A stretch of DNA of 64,000 bases, from assembly GCA_900316515.1 (NCBI GenBank), contig ONDE01000006.1:51213-115212 (forward strand), given 5' to 3'. The position numbers and the translations under genes are program-made. This document shows, in pieces, positions 44,001 to 52,494 of the stretch. This DNA comes from an uncultured Bacteroidales bacterium (GTDB lineage: Bacteria; Bacteroidota; Bacteroidia; Bacteroidales; P3). Each line of letters opens with the position of its first letter. Within the stretch, counting starts at the first letter, position 1. A model generated the notes under the pieces. The model was not told the DNA's origin. It was given only the letters and a program-made list of their open reading frames with translations, and ran no database searches.

Positions 44001-44451
44001 GCTGCAGGTCTACAAGCAAGTTACCTCCGTTATACAGAAAAGCCGATACAAACGGCAATGTCAAGGTGCCAGTTGAGCAGTCGAAATAGCCCTCATACAC
44101 CTCTTCCAGCGGGGTGGTGTTGTCCAAGCCGTTCAGTGTGGTGGCCGAGGTGATGCCTAACGACACCGTCCAGATTCCCAGTCGGTCGGCCGATGTGTTA
44201 GAGCCGTTGCCCGCCGACTGGTCGATGTAGAACACCATCTGCGTGATGGCCTGTCCAATCATAGCCGTCAGACTGTCGGCAGGATAGATCAGCTGGTTGT
44301 GCTGGTCATCATCGGCATAATAGCCATAGAACGGCACATACTCATTGTTCGCCGTTCCGTTGCAGATGGTCAGCGTGCTGTTCTGCGCATTTGTCACCCA
44401 TGGTGCTGCAAGCAACATTGCAAGGGCAAACAGTTGTAAGAACTTTTTCAT
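38041..44451 (-). CDS. Giant T9SS-secreted fibronectin type III adhesin
   Basis: 2136 aa, the largest gene here. Signal peptide ~1-22. The body repeats fibronectin type III-like units (WTRGDASDDTWAVKVNGTVV... TFTGLTANTLYNFGVATVC), with at least two SYGDGWNGN/GYGDGWNGN modules (near 297 and 743) and cleaved-adhesin/choice-of-anchor J-type segments (SFWVYGSSYVGFDAGFMT, SPELNGANMVLSFWGANY). The last ~75 residues are a T9SS type A sorting domain (SIYPNPASAMVTISV... LAKGAYFVRITGEQ). Predicted to be surface-displayed, probably adhesive or glycan-binding. No enzymatic motif seen. Internal repeats make assembly collapse possible. Confidence 0.88.
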   Translation of the reverse strand: MKKFLQLFALAMLLAAPWVTNAQNSTLTICNGTANNEYVPFYGYYADDDQHNQLIYPADSLTAMIGQAITQMVFYIDQSAGNGSNTSADRLGIWTVSLGITSATTLNGLDNTTPLEEVYEGYFDCSTGTLTLPFVSAFLYNGGNLLVDLQHYEASYNHWFFLGVAATGASYCYDSQWNFLPKVQFTYGNPPSCFRVQSISASDILSDGMTVNWVDPINSNTTYTLSYWPYNAGANDTVVVSSISDTSYTVTGLNASTLYYFSVVPDCSDGSVLPRTGSFMTDCENGSCNMIVNCSDSYGDGWNGNSIDIYQNGTLMGSATIASGNANTVQIQVCKGSPVQIKYTQGQYPVEMGGTVIDGAGGLVFTIENMSNYSTGAVLANVANACPDCIAPRNLTDSIDNEGNVVLTWSSSSTSFMVYAGDELVSDEVTDTFYTFTGLNAGTIYQLGVAAICDGDDTSSISRLSIVTPCGDITVPYVADFENYDQSTSMIWCWNRLESNISSYGTIYPYSTNSYGAYIYFDVADDAPNCVVLPHVSNAAANGINIEYSGYVDNSSTTKIILGYVTNPDSISTFVGIDTVMATSTVNREVNTQMVPDGVDSIWIAFRCVTSGSEGYAYLYSCVLTQYSDCTRPEYLLASNVTHNSVDLTWNDTEAGNYQVAVTTGTNPDAVDESDLVDASDTTVTVTGLNPSTAYNTWVRSVCSDDVSAWRQGPSIFTLCGENSCPMTIDMVDGYGDGWNGNAINISVNGQPYATTTISSGSSNSYSMGVCDGDTIVLTWTLGSFPDEASFTVNLAGNNIASGNGDNYSNGQVIATITGCPTCTSVSNLTVDSATANTVTVHWTRGDASDDTWAVKVNGTVVASNVTDTFYTFTGLTANTLYNFGVATVCGADNMSDYVSVQAATACAGLACDVYITLDGEYNSYGSSYNAWYYTNLSISVYQNGILKGTTSTSYEDPVPAEYTFSVCAGDSVQFVSNVGDYASYYPEVVDIASYTILNGTGDVIASDTTMTGVNNGAVMATAMTSCPSCITPVDVNLVSATTNSLTIGCTNVTPATQWSVRISDGTSIVSTTTVTTNPCTISGLQPGTYYYVSVAAICSAGDTSNYSVPVRVSTECSEIVLPWDYNFNTDVVGFNNEMPLCWYAPESITGYNGSTTYPYVYLTTSGDSYLNLYVTSSYGNAVMAATSRIPAAGNNLYVSFHAEGDNETIRQAGVMTNVNDPTTFIPLITVPMGEGDYDFFTTGVTGLNATDTVHIAFRNSITSTSSTYGYFDLYSVHVQVAPSCVRPDSVWVTNATTTGVTLNWTNTGATRYEVTVDGTVFSSTTNSVAITGLQPGTNYTYSLVGICSDTSIAKLGGFATECPAATSIPFSEGFEGYPAQTLPNCWTALNPSPDYYGVQTPYIYHPGYVSTSVHSGENSLYFYGNGSKHPMIVTPALTGEDIDKLFVSFWVYGSSYVGFDAGFMTDPANDSTFVPVYSVPATSYNMVQYSFTTDSIADNTPTTYHFAIRFKNSDSYSNSMYLDDITIVSSRMPLYDIDGPASAFVGEATSFSALRISGETSPAPAYSWTSTMAAAGQAVMLNGTTDSMQLNYSAEGVDTITLIVTNAYGADTNMAIVHVFNCGMVSTFPYTEPFEADNPCWLPVYGDGDPNTNTMLVTDDMGYNLSGPHGGNSAFRFSSYSSSSDYNQYLISPELNGANMVLSFWGANYGSSDHLWVGFSSTTRDLAAFVWDSAEVALQSSSWTEFTYNLPAGTKYVAFHYFGDFAYYVYLDDLTINGSGACAMPVITGIDRGETSLTVNYTSDADSVEVIVASGIFDPDAAGVIATGGSYTATGLTHSTLYTIAVRALCSDEDVSEWAVVTDSTLVVNCGVPTGLAVENTGYTSVTLGWTAAGEEHGWEVVVFNTLDTVYATSNTTSVTVDGLTAYTTYNASVRALCGQNADIEGEWSEPIQVTTNACSPVTDVVVTNVTGNTANVSWTAPEGATAFRVIYGTHDFDQGGEIATFTTQEAEYHITGLEHNTDYTVRVANLCTETLLSQYASADFTTGTEGIATVDAEGNLSIYPNPASAMVTISVSEHLAGATATIVDLNGRTVATFDLTDNTATFDVSTLAKGAYFVRITGEQATTVRKLIVK

Positions 44452-44592
44452 GTTGTTGATTTTTTGATTAATAATACTATTTATCCATGTTTTTTTTCAA
44501 ACAAAACTATTGCAAAATAAATCATTTTTCTCCTTATAAAAGAAGAAATAATATATAAAAAATATTAATTAAACGTAAGGGATTGATAATGA

Positions 44593-45063
44593 CTATCGCG
44601 ACTGTTGTTCGTCGCCGTCGTCGTTTTTCTTCTTTTTAAAGTAGACTTCTACGCCCTTCAGGCCCCAGTTGATAAGGATGATGGCAGCAACCGCGATGAG
44701 GGCTTCGCGCCACAGCCCGTATCCGCAGAGGCAACCCACAGCGGCGGAGCACCAGATGGTGGCAGCAGAGGTGAGACCATGGATGGTAAGGCCGTTTTTC
44801 ATGATAACACCTGCGCCAAGGAAACCAATACCGGTGACCACCTGGCTGAGCACACGCAGGTTGTCATTGTTCACCGGACCACCCGAAAGTTGGGCCTTCA
44901 TTATCACGCTCTCGCTGATGAGGATGAAGATGCAAGCGCCGACCGATACCAAGGCGTTGGTGGTGAGGCCAGCCTGGTGCTGGCGCAACTCACGCTGAGT
45001 GCCGATAATAATGCCGGCAAGGAGAGCGCTAACGAGACGGAATATGAAAATTTCGAGTGGCAT
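44593..45063 (-). CDS. MgtC/SapB family inner-membrane protein
   Basis: 156 aa from the ATG at 45063. The frame extends further upstream only as an overlap with rsmI, and MPLEIFIFRLVSALLAGIIIG is the family start. Four or five membrane helices carry the MgtC signature (GTQRELRQHQAGLTTNALVSVGA, GIGFLGAGVIM, LTSAATIWCSAAVG). The hydrophilic tail is short (KKKKNDDGDEQQSR), so it lacks the ACT-like C-terminal domain of true virulence MgtC. The role in Mg2+ or acid adaptation is known only for relatives. Likely the last gene of the rsmI row. Confidence 0.88.
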   Translation of the reverse strand: MPLEIFIFRLVSALLAGIIIGTQRELRQHQAGLTTNALVSVGACIFILISESVIMKAQLSGGPVNNDNLRVLSQVVTGIGFLGAGVIMKNGLTIHGLTSAATIWCSAAVGCLCGYGLWREALIAVAAIILINWGLKGVEVYFKKKKNDDGDEQQSR

Positions 45064-45082
45064 TACTGTTAAGAGTCTGGAG

Positions 45083-45751
45083 TTATTGATTTCCGGCGAG
45101 GATGACGACGATTTCGCCTTTGACTTCTTTCTGTTTGAAGTGGGCAAGTACCTCGGCCAATGTGCCGCGTGCCGTTTCGGCATACAGCTTGCTTATCTCG
45201 CGGCTCACGCTGACCTGGCGTCCCTCCCCTACTACGGCGATGAGCTCTTCGATCAGCTTCACGAGGCGATAGGGACTCTCATAGATTATCATGGTACGTT
45301 CCTCGCCGACAAGAGCCTTGAGTGCCGTCTGGCGGCCTTTCTTGTGAGGTAGAAAGCCGAGAAAAGTAAAACGATCGCAAGGCAAACCGCTGTCGATTAG
45401 CGCCGGCACAAATGCGGTTGCTCCAGGCAGACATTCTACGTCGATACCCTCTTTGATGGCTTCGCGCACCAGCAGGAAGCCTGGGTCGCTTATGCCGGGA
45501 GTGCCAGCGTCGGTGATGACGGCAATGGTGGTGCCACTTTTCAGCCGTTCGACCAGTCCTGCAACAGTCTGATGCTCGTTGAAGATGTGATAGCTCTGCA
45601 GCGGTGTGTCGATGCCGTAGTGTTGCAAGAGGACACGTGAAGTGCGCGTGTCCTCGGCAAGGATAAGGTCAACAGAGCGGAGAACCTCGACTCCACGATA
45701 AGTCATGTCGCCGAGGTTCCCTACTGGTGTCGGTACTAAAAACAATTTCAT
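45083..45751 (-). CDS. rsmI: 16S rRNA 2'-O-ribose C1402 methyltransferase
   Basis: 222 aa, SAM-dependent, of the tetrapyrrole-methylase fold. Methylates the 2'-O of C1402 in 16S rRNA. Motifs are LFLVPTPVGNLGDMTYRGVEVLRSVDLILAEDTRTS, ITDAGTPGISDPGFLLV and LPGATAFVPALI. The C-terminus ends at GEIVVILAGNQ, shorter than the E. coli protein but normal in Bacteroidetes. The fold-back element at 45760-45836 separates it from yebC. Confidence 0.93.
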   Translation of the reverse strand: MKLFLVPTPVGNLGDMTYRGVEVLRSVDLILAEDTRTSRVLLQHYGIDTPLQSYHIFNEHQTVAGLVERLKSGTTIAVITDAGTPGISDPGFLLVREAIKEGIDVECLPGATAFVPALIDSGLPCDRFTFLGFLPHKKGRQTALKALVGEERTMIIYESPYRLVKLIEELIAVVGEGRQVSVSREISKLYAETARGTLAEVLAHFKQKEVKGEIVVILAGNQ

Positions 45752-45759
45752 TGTTTTTC

Positions 45760-45836
45760 AGTGGGTAGTGGGTAGTTGATAGTGGGTAGCATATGTGGAC
45801 AAGTGCTACACACTACCCACTATCCACTACAAACTA
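45760..45836. repeat. Compact CTACCCA fold-back element (gene-less)
   Basis: A 77-bp inverted repeat between rsmI and yebC. The left arm of AGTGGGT units ends GTAGCATATG, the centre is TGGACAAG, and the right arm starts TGCTACACACTACCC. The two halves match the flanks of the four-helix-bundle gene (7898-7933, 8319-8350) almost base for base, with about 9 nt where that gene would be. Confidence 0.92.
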
Positions 45837-45840
45837 ATGA

Positions 45841-46581
45841 TTATTCCTCCTCGAAGTCGTCGGGGATCTCCATGTCGTGGTAGACGTTGGTGACGTCTTC
45901 GTCCTCCTCGAGGATGCCGATGATCTTCATGACCTTGCGGATGGTCTCGGTGTCGACCTGGCGCAGGGTATTGGGGATGCGCTGCAGCTCGGCGCTCTCG
46001 CACTCGATGCCCTTCTGCTCAAGCATCTTGACCATGTTGCCGAAGTCCTCGTAGGCGGTGTAGAGTGTCAGGTACTCGTCGTCGGCCTCCATCTCTTCCA
46101 GACCGCCGTCGATAAGTTCCATCTCCAGCTCCTCGATGTCCATATCGGGCTTGCGGGGCACCACGAAGACGCCCTTGCGGGTAAAGAGGAAGGCGAGGCT
46201 GCCATTGGTTTCCAGCGTGCCGCCGTTTTTGTTCATGATGCTCTTCACGTTAGCCACAGTGCGGTTGTTGTTGTCCGAGAGAGCTTCAATGAAGAGGGCT
46301 ATACCGTGATTGACGTGGCACTCGAAGGTGAGTTCCATCATCTGGGCGGCATCCTTGTCGTTGGCTTTGTTGATCGAACGCTGCAGGGTGTCTTTGGGCA
46401 TGTTGCAGCCACGGGCGTTCTGGATGAGCAGACGCAGGCGGGGGTTGCTGTCGGGGTCGGCACCACCCTCGCGCACGGCGATGGTGACCTGTTTCAAAAT
46501 GTTACTCCACTGTTTCGAGCGCTTGGCATCGGCAGCGCCCTTGGCGCGTTTAATCTTAGACCATTTGTTGTGTCCTGACAT
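45841..46581 (-). CDS. yebC: YebC/PmpR-type translation or transcription factor
   Basis: 246 aa with the invariant start MSGHNKWSKIKRAKGAADAKR and three-domain length typical of YebC/TACO1. Members bind DNA as regulators, and recent work assigns some of them to relieving ribosome stalling. The C-terminal tail is strongly acidic (EEDEDVTNVYHDMEIPDDFEEE). Part of the minus-strand housekeeping row, 62 nt after trmB. Confidence 0.93.
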   Translation of the reverse strand: MSGHNKWSKIKRAKGAADAKRSKQWSNILKQVTIAVREGGADPDSNPRLRLLIQNARGCNMPKDTLQRSINKANDKDAAQMMELTFECHVNHGIALFIEALSDNNNRTVANVKSIMNKNGGTLETNGSLAFLFTRKGVFVVPRKPDMDIEELEMELIDGGLEEMEADDEYLTLYTAYEDFGNMVKMLEQKGIECESAELQRIPNTLRQVDTETIRKVMKIIGILEEDEDVTNVYHDMEIPDDFEEE

Positions 46582-46643
46582 AATGATTGTTTTTTATTGT
46601 TATTGTTTATGTTTTACCGTCATAACGTTATCACGATAATACG

Positions 46644-47306
46644 TTATTCTGTTTTCCATTGGATGTAGGTAATAGGCTTGCCTTCGGCAAGGAACATCTT
46701 CTCGTAGAAAGTCTGCGTCAGTTTTGCCTCACCTTCATAGTTGCTATTATATAGGTCGTTGGTATGGACGGTTATCTCCACATTGCGTGTAGGCAGCACT
46801 TCGTTGAGGGTATATTCGTAGAGCTCCTGCGAATCAGTCTTAAGGTGCATGATGCTTTCCGGTGCAAGAAAACGGGCATAGGTGTCGAGGAAACGCGGCG
46901 CCGTGAGACGTTTGTTAGGTTTCTTCAACTGTGGGTCACAGAAAGTGATCCATATCTCGCTCACCTCGCCTTCGGCAAAAAAGCGGTCTATCAACTCTAT
47001 TCTTGTGCGTATGAAAGCTACATTCTGCAAGGGTTCCTCTACGGCCGTCTTGGCACCGCGCCACAGACGGGCACCTTTGATATCGACACCAATATAATTG
47101 CGGTCAGGGTGTATGCGTGCCAATGCAAGCGTATAGTCGCCCTTGCCACAGCCCAACTCCAACGTCAGCGGGTTTCCGTTGCCGAAATGTTCCGCCCAGC
47201 GCCCCTTCAGAGCGAACCCTTCCTGTTCCAGTTGGTCAAAGCCAACTTGGAACAGGTTGGGAAACGTCAAATTCTCGGCGAAGCGTTGTAGTTTATGGTG
47301 TCCCAT
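46644..47306 (-). CDS. trmB: tRNA (guanine-N7-)-methyltransferase
   Basis: 220 aa from the ATG at 47306. Makes m7G46 in tRNA. The SAM site is LELGCGKGDYTLALA and VDIKGARLWRGAK. The family segment FCDPQLKKPNKRLTAPRFL replaces the usual FPDPWPKKRH, as in the Bacteroidetes branch. It lies 14 nt after the HU-SPOR gene and is likely co-transcribed. Confidence 0.92.
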   Translation of the reverse strand: MGHHKLQRFAENLTFPNLFQVGFDQLEQEGFALKGRWAEHFGNGNPLTLELGCGKGDYTLALARIHPDRNYIGVDIKGARLWRGAKTAVEEPLQNVAFIRTRIELIDRFFAEGEVSEIWITFCDPQLKKPNKRLTAPRFLDTYARFLAPESIMHLKTDSQELYEYTLNEVLPTRNVEITVHTNDLYNSNYEGEAKLTQTFYEKMFLAEGKPITYIQWKTE

Positions 47307-47320
47307 CAATCAATCACTAA

Positions 47321-49696
47321 TCACCATTTCTTGATGACGGCGTCGCCATCGTACCAACTCTTGATATGCTTGAGCAGTGCGTCGGCCGAAGTCTGGTTGC
47401 TGGCGCTACCCATGCTGACGTAGTACAGGTCGTTGAACTCGATGATATAGGCATCGCAACCAAGCTCGTGCAGATGGGCGGTCATCTTGGCGGCAGTGGC
47501 CTTGTTCAGGTAGAAGCCTGCTATGATATCGTAGCCCTGCTTGCTGCCCTTCTCAACATATACGTAGACGGGGTTCTCGCCATTCTGAGCATTGTTCTTG
47601 CGCTGCTCGATAATGCGCTGCTCAGTCTGTTTCACCTCCTTAACCTCTGCAGCAGTCTTACGGCCTTCGCCGTCGGGCTGTAAGCCGAGTTCGTCGACCA
47701 TCTGGTAGAGGATGTTATCGAGGGCGCGATAATCCATAAGCTCTTTCTGAACAGCAACACGAGCGCGGTTGGCATAGACCTGTTTGAGGCAAGGCACATT
47801 ATATTGGTAAATGTAGTCTTCGTAGGGAATGAGACGCTGCACAGCAAAGCGGTCGCCCATGAGGGTCTCAAGACGCTCGCCGGCATATTGGCGCACACGG
47901 TCCATCATGGATGCGCGAGCAGCGGTGTAGTTGCGGTCGGCGAGGAACTGGTTGATGTATTCGCGCATGAAGTTGCATACCTCGTCACGGTTGAGCAGAA
48001 CCTCTCGATTGCTGTAGCTCAGCATGTCGGTGTTGTAGGTGAGGGCGTTCACAGCGGGCACATCGAGGTGTTTATTGTTGACAACCGCCACTTCACCGCC
48101 ATTACCTGACAAGATACCCTTGTTAAGCAGCAGATATGCGCCACCGCCAATGAGACACAGCAGAAGCAGTATCAGCAGTATGGGCAGCAGACGGTTTCTC
48201 TTCTTCTTGCCGTCTTCTCCCTCTTCTGTCTTGACAGGTGTCGGGGCAAGGAGTTCGTCGGCCAGGGCCTTGTTCTTCTTGGCCTGTTTGGCAGCTTCCT
48301 TCTCTGCCTTGGCACGTTCCTTCTCGGCACGTGCAGCCTCCTTCTTCGCGGCTTCGGCTTCGGCAGCAGCCTGTTTCTTGCGTTCTTTTTCAAGACGCTC
48401 TGCTTCCTTCTCGGCGGCTGCGGCAGCCTTCTTTGCAGCCTCTGCTTCGGCGGCAGCCTGTTTTTTGCGTTCTTTCTCAAGACGTTCGGCTTCCTTCTCG
48501 GCGGCTATACGCTGACGTTCGGCTTCCTTCTCGGCGGCACGCTGCTGTTTCTCTGCCAACGCGGCGGCTGCGGCAGCCTGTTTCTCGCTTTCCGAACGGG
48601 CAGCAGCCTCGGCCTTGGCTGCCTCGCGGGCGGCTATGGCAGCAAGGGCAGCAGCCTTCTTGTCAGCCTTGATACGCTCCTTTTCTGCATTCTTCTCGGC
48701 CTTGATGCGAGCAGACTCGGCCTCCTTCTCAGCACGGCGACGCTCTTCTTCGGCTTTCTTCTCGGCACGGCGCATTTCTTCCTCGGCACGGCGGCGTTCC
48801 TCCTCGGCCTTCTTCTCGGCAGCGGCGCGCTCTTTTGCTATGCGTTCCTCCGTCTTGCGTTTTTCCTCTTCGGCTATCTTCTCAAGGCGCTTGCGCTCCT
48901 CCTCAGCCTTCTTCTCTGCTTTCAAACGTTCCTTCTCGGCCTTTTCCTGAGCCTTAGCTTCTGCTTTGAGTTCAGCTGCGGTTTTGGGCATCTCCTCGAG
49001 TTTCTCGAGTTCCTCATGCCATGCCTTTGAAGTGGCAGGCTCGGCGTCAGCAACAGGTTCGGGTTCTGGCTCGGGTTCCTTGACGGGCTCAGGTTCCTTA
49101 ACGGGCTCGGGTTCCTTGACGGGCTCGGGTTCCTTGACGGGCTCGGGTTCCTCAACAGGCTCAGTTGCGGGTTCTGGAGCGGGGACGGGTTCGGGTTCAG
49201 CCTCGGGTTCGGCAGCAACATCGTCGATGGTCACAGCCTCGTCCTCAAACTGGGCAAACGGGTCTTCCTCGTTCTCATGGTTATATATCTTCACTTCCTC
49301 GATGGGCACCTCACCTTTGCCGTCGGCATCAAGAACCAATCCCTCAGCCATCTTGAAGCCGAAGTTCTTCTTGTCGACACACGTGATATTTCCAAGACGG
49401 CCAAGAGTGTGGCTGCCAGTGCGGCGCATCTTGTCGGTGAGGGCATCCACATAGTTGAGCCACATCTGTTTGGCCACATCCTCACTTATGCACTCGCGCT
49501 CGGCAATGACCTGTACAATGCTGCTGTCACCGGAAGTATCTCCACTAAATGCTATTGTACGACTGGCAGGATAAAAGATACCCGTGGCAGGGTCGTGGTG
49601 AGCGTTTTGCATAACGCTATCAAGAGTTCCAATGCCGGGGATTTCAACTTTGAGCCCCTTTTCCAGTTGTTCGACGATTAAATCTGTAATATTCAT
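47321..49696 (-). CDS. HU-CCDC81 and SPOR domain membrane protein
   Basis: 791 aa. Residues ~1-125 are the bacterial HU-CCDC81 type DNA-binding domain ([21 protein letters not shown], then HTLGRLGNI). About 160-225 is a Pro/Glu repeat region with four tandem EPVKEP units. About 230-490 is a charged Lys/Glu/Ala coiled coil. One membrane helix follows ([22 protein letters not shown]). The C-terminal part is periplasmic and ends in a SPOR domain (about 705-785, [18 protein letters not shown]...), which binds denuded glycan strands at the septum. The order suggests a tether from chromosome to cell-wall division site (proposed for the family, not shown). Repeat number may vary between strains. Confidence 0.88.
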   Translation of the reverse strand: MNITDLIVEQLEKGLKVEIPGIGTLDSVMQNAHHDPATGIFYPASRTIAFSGDTSGDSSIVQVIAERECISEDVAKQMWLNYVDALTDKMRRTGSHTLGRLGNITCVDKKNFGFKMAEGLVLDADGKGEVPIEEVKIYNHENEEDPFAQFEDEAVTIDDVAAEPEAEPEPVPAPEPATEPVEEPEPVKEPEPVKEPEPVKEPEPVKEPEPEPEPVADAEPATSKAWHEELEKLEEMPKTAAELKAEAKAQEKAEKERLKAEKKAEEERKRLEKIAEEEKRKTEERIAKERAAAEKKAEEERRRAEEEMRRAEKKAEEERRRAEKEAESARIKAEKNAEKERIKADKKAAALAAIAAREAAKAEAAARSESEKQAAAAAALAEKQQRAAEKEAERQRIAAEKEAERLEKERKKQAAAEAEAAKKAAAAAEKEAERLEKERKKQAAAEAEAAKKEAARAEKERAKAEKEAAKQAKKNKALADELLAPTPVKTEEGEDGKKKRNRLLPILLILLLLCLIGGGAYLLLNKGILSGNGGEVAVVNNKHLDVPAVNALTYNTDMLSYSNREVLLNRDEVCNFMREYINQFLADRNYTAARASMMDRVRQYAGERLETLMGDRFAVQRLIPYEDYIYQYNVPCLKQVYANRARVAVQKELMDYRALDNILYQMVDELGLQPDGEGRKTAAEVKEVKQTEQRIIEQRKNNAQNGENPVYVYVEKGSKQGYDIIAGFYLNKATAAKMTAHLHELGCDAYIIEFNDLYYVSMGSASNQTSADALLKHIKSWYDGDAVIKKW

Positions 49697-49712
49697 AATT
49701 TTAATACTTTAT

Positions 49713-50477
49713 TCATTTTATTTCGGCAAGGTATCGTTCGGCGGCGGCAAGGTCGTCGGGCGTATCGATGCCAATATTTGCATGTTCGGTGTCACATACA
49801 GCAATGCAGTAACCTGCAGCGAGCCAACGTAACTGCTCCAACCTCTCGCTCTCTTCGAGCACCGAGTGTTGCAGGCAGCATAGGTCGGCAAGCACTGCCG
49901 AGCGGAAAGCATATACACCCACATGCTTGTAGTATGCAGTCTTGTCAATCCACTTCTCAGGTTCTATACCACGGCAATAAGGAATAGGCTGCCGACTGAA
50001 GTACAATGCTTTGCCAAAATTATCACAAACAACCTTGACATTATTTGGCGAGAACAATTCTTCGGAGCTGCCAATCGGAGTACGCAGCGTAGCTATGTCA
50101 GCTTTGCCGCTTTCAATGCTATCAACCAGGCTCTTTATCTGTGAAGCCTGAACAAAGGGTTCGTCACCCTGAAGATTGATCACAATGTCATACAACTCGC
50201 CTTTGTCGGCAAGACGTTTCTGCACTTCGCCACAACGGTCAGTGCCACTATTATGGTCCGGCGAAGTCATCATTGCAGCCTCTTTGCCAGCCAATTGGTT
50301 AACATGAGTGTATATGCGTTCGTCGTCGGTTGCCACCACCACCCGATCGACACAGGCCACATGACTGGCAGCATTCCACACCCACCCTATTATGCTTTGG
50401 CCGCCCAACATCGCCAAAGGCTTGCCGGGGAAACGCGTAGATGCGTAACGAGCTGGTATGACAACTAATACACTCAT
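49713..50477 (-). CDS. kdsB: 3-deoxy-manno-octulosonate cytidylyltransferase
   Basis: 254 aa. Activates KDO with CTP for lipopolysaccharide core synthesis. The nucleotide site is VIPARYASTRFPGKPLAMLGGQ at the N-terminus, followed by VATDDERIY, INLQGDEPF and HVGVYAFR. The C-terminal IGIDTPDDL..AERYL is standard. It starts 4 nt after the deoxynucleoside kinase gene and ends 16 nt before the HU-SPOR start. Confidence 0.95.
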   Translation of the reverse strand: MSVLVVIPARYASTRFPGKPLAMLGGQSIIGWVWNAASHVACVDRVVVATDDERIYTHVNQLAGKEAAMMTSPDHNSGTDRCGEVQKRLADKGELYDIVINLQGDEPFVQASQIKSLVDSIESGKADIATLRTPIGSSEELFSPNNVKVVCDNFGKALYFSRQPIPYCRGIEPEKWIDKTAYYKHVGVYAFRSAVLADLCCLQHSVLEESERLEQLRWLAAGYCIAVCDTEHANIGIDTPDDLAAAERYLAEIK

Positions 50478-50481
50478 CCTC

Positions 50482-51099
50482 TTATTGTTTGAAAAGGCTG
50501 TTGAACTCTGCGTCTATACGATTGATAATCCTTCCTAAATCCTCTCGGTCATCAACAAAGTCGTACTCGTCGATATCCACCGTAAGCATCTTGCCCTCAT
50601 AGTTTTCAGCCCAAGTCTCATAACGGTTGTTGAGGTTGGTCAAGTAGTCGAGACGGATGCTACTTTCCAACTCGCGACCACGCTTCTGTATGTGGCGCAC
50701 CAGACTAGGAACATCACCACGCAGATAGATAAGCAAATCAGGCTTGGGCAGCAAAGAATAGGCCATTTCGAACAACTTGGTATAAGTGTTCAGATCGCGA
50801 GTCGTCATCAGGCCCATGCCCTGCAGGTTGGGTGCAAAGACATATGCATCATCGTAGAGCGATCGATCACGTATAAAACTCTCGCCTGTCGCTTGCAGTT
50901 CAGATAATTGCTTAATATTAGCATAGAGCGAATGCACCATCATATTGAACGACCAACGGCGCATGTCCTCATAAAAACTGTTCAAATAGGGATTCTCCTC
51001 ATTCGGCCCATATATGGGACGATAGCCATAATGCTTGGCCAGAAGCCTTGTCAGCTCGGTCTTTCCTGCTCCAATATTGCCAGAAATTGCTATCTGCAT
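50482..51099 (-). CDS. Deoxynucleoside kinase
   Basis: 205 aa, a P-loop kinase of the dNK/dGK-dAK family that phosphorylates deoxynucleosides for salvage. Walker A is GNIGAGKTEL. A DRS motif (IRDRSLYDDAYVFA) and lid arginines (HIQKRGRELESSIRLDYL) are present. Substrate preference cannot be read from the sequence. It heads the row that continues through kdsB. A small hairpin (GCCTTTCAT/ATGAAAGGC, 51124-51148) and a TATATTTG -7 box (minus strand, 51181-51188) lie upstream. Confidence 0.9.
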   Translation of the reverse strand: MQIAISGNIGAGKTELTRLLAKHYGYRPIYGPNEENPYLNSFYEDMRRWSFNMMVHSLYANIKQLSELQATGESFIRDRSLYDDAYVFAPNLQGMGLMTTRDLNTYTKLFEMAYSLLPKPDLLIYLRGDVPSLVRHIQKRGRELESSIRLDYLTNLNNRYETWAENYEGKMLTVDIDEYDFVDDREDLGRIINRIDAEFNSLFKQ

Positions 51100-51648
51100 A
51101 TATTTCTATAAATCTATTTCCAAGCCTTTCATATTGAAAATGAAAGGCATGACAATTAATAGGCGTACTAAATCAAAAAGCAAATATACATAATATTTTT
51201 GAATTTTATAAAAAAAAGTTAATATTCAAACATTTTTCGCCGTTATCGAACACCACTAGAGCAATCCAAAGAATATAGACTAACGAAACCATTTCTACGG
51301 AAAAACAAGAAACGGCCCAAAGATGACAATCGACAGAACAGTTATTACACAAGTATAAGTCGAAGTGGACAAAATGGTTTTTTAACATCAAACACCATAC
51401 TTTCAGAAGGTTATGAACCTAAGCACAATAACCACTACAAGTATCTCATTCCATGATATCTAACATAATCCAACTGCTAGTTTTCAACATATTACAAAAC
51501 ACCACAAAAGGAAAAGAAATCAAAGTCCCAATATATTATTTTTTTACCTTCGCGTGCGAAAATCATAAAAAATTCGTAATTTTGCATTTCGTAAGCCTAT
51601 AAAACAAGGCCACAAGTATCTCATCATAAACCAAACAACCAGACTGTT
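51100..51648. other. AT-rich intergenic region, 549 bp
   Basis: I see no gene. It contains the hairpin and -7 box for the kinase gene, a 13-base direct repeat ACAAGTATCTCAT (51437 and 51612), and a TAATTTTG -7 box (51577-51584) for nadC. The 61-codon minus-strand frame at 51206-51391 has no coding character. Confidence 0.6.
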
Positions 51649-52494
51649 ATGAACAAAATCGAGAACCTTGACGAACTGATCATTTCCGCCCTTCGCGAGG
51701 ATATTGGCGACGGCGATCACTCTACTTTGGCATGCATACCGCCCACCGCAGTAAATGCCGCAAAGATGGTAGCCAAAGCCGATGGTGTACTCTGCGGTAT
51801 CGAGGTTGGGAAACGTGTCTTTGAATTAGTAGACAACAGTCTGATAGTAAATATACTTAAGCACGATGGAGAGCATATCACCAAGGGCGATGTGTTGATG
51901 ACCATAGAAGGCCATGCCGGAAGCATCCTCACCGCCGAACGCACTGCACTCAACTTCATGCAGCGCATGTCGGGCATCGCCACCGAGACCAACCGCATGG
52001 TCTCCATGCTCAACGGTCTTGACACCAAACTCCTTGACACCCGCAAAACGACACCGAACATGCGTCTCCTGGAAAAGTATGCCGTAGCTTGTGGCGGCGG
52101 CACAAATCACCGTATAGGTCTCTACGACATGGTGATGCTCAAGGACAACCACATAGACTTTGCCGGCGGCATCGAACAAGCCATCGACCGCACTCGCAAC
52201 TACCTGAAAACGAAGAACAAAAACCTAAAAATCGAGATTGAGGTACGCGACCTAGACGAACTACAGCAGGTACTCGACCACGGTGGTGTGGACCGCATTA
52301 TGCTCGACAACTTTGACACCGACACTCTCCGCGAAGCTGTACGCCGCATCAACCATAGATATGAGACCGAGGCCAGCGGCGGCATCACTGAAGCCACACT
52401 GCGCAAGTATGCCGAGACGGGGGTCGACTTCATTTCGGTAGGTGCCCTCACTCACCACATCAAAAGCATGGATATCTCACTAGTCAAGAAGTGA
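51649..52494 (+). CDS. nadC: Nicotinate-nucleotide pyrophosphorylase (carboxylating)
   Basis: 281 aa. Quinolinate phosphoribosyltransferase, converting quinolinate and PRPP to NaMN for NAD synthesis. Motifs are EDIGDGDHSTLACIP at the N-terminus, LDTRKTTPNMRLLEKYAVACGGGTNHR (substrate-binding Arg/Lys), MLKDNHIDF, then VDRIMLDNFD and SVGALTHH in the barrel. nadD, the next enzyme of the pathway, is elsewhere in this window. The stop overlaps the GTG start of the following gene. Confidence 0.95.
   Translation: MNKIENLDELIISALREDIGDGDHSTLACIPPTAVNAAKMVAKADGVLCGIEVGKRVFELVDNSLIVNILKHDGEHITKGDVLMTIEGHAGSILTAERTALNFMQRMSGIATETNRMVSMLNGLDTKLLDTRKTTPNMRLLEKYAVACGGGTNHRIGLYDMVMLKDNHIDFAGGIEQAIDRTRNYLKTKNKNLKIEIEVRDLDELQQVLDHGGVDRIMLDNFDTDTLREAVRRINHRYETEASGGITEATLRKYAETGVDFISVGALTHHIKSMDISLVKK

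Noticed and set aside
49080..49160. Possible CRISPR-like direct repeats near 49.1 kb
   Set aside because: They are codon-level repeats encoding EPVKEP within the HU-SPOR protein.
51206..51391. A 61-codon minus-strand frame in the kinase-nadC spacer
   Set aside because: AT-rich spacer without start context, domain or coding bias.
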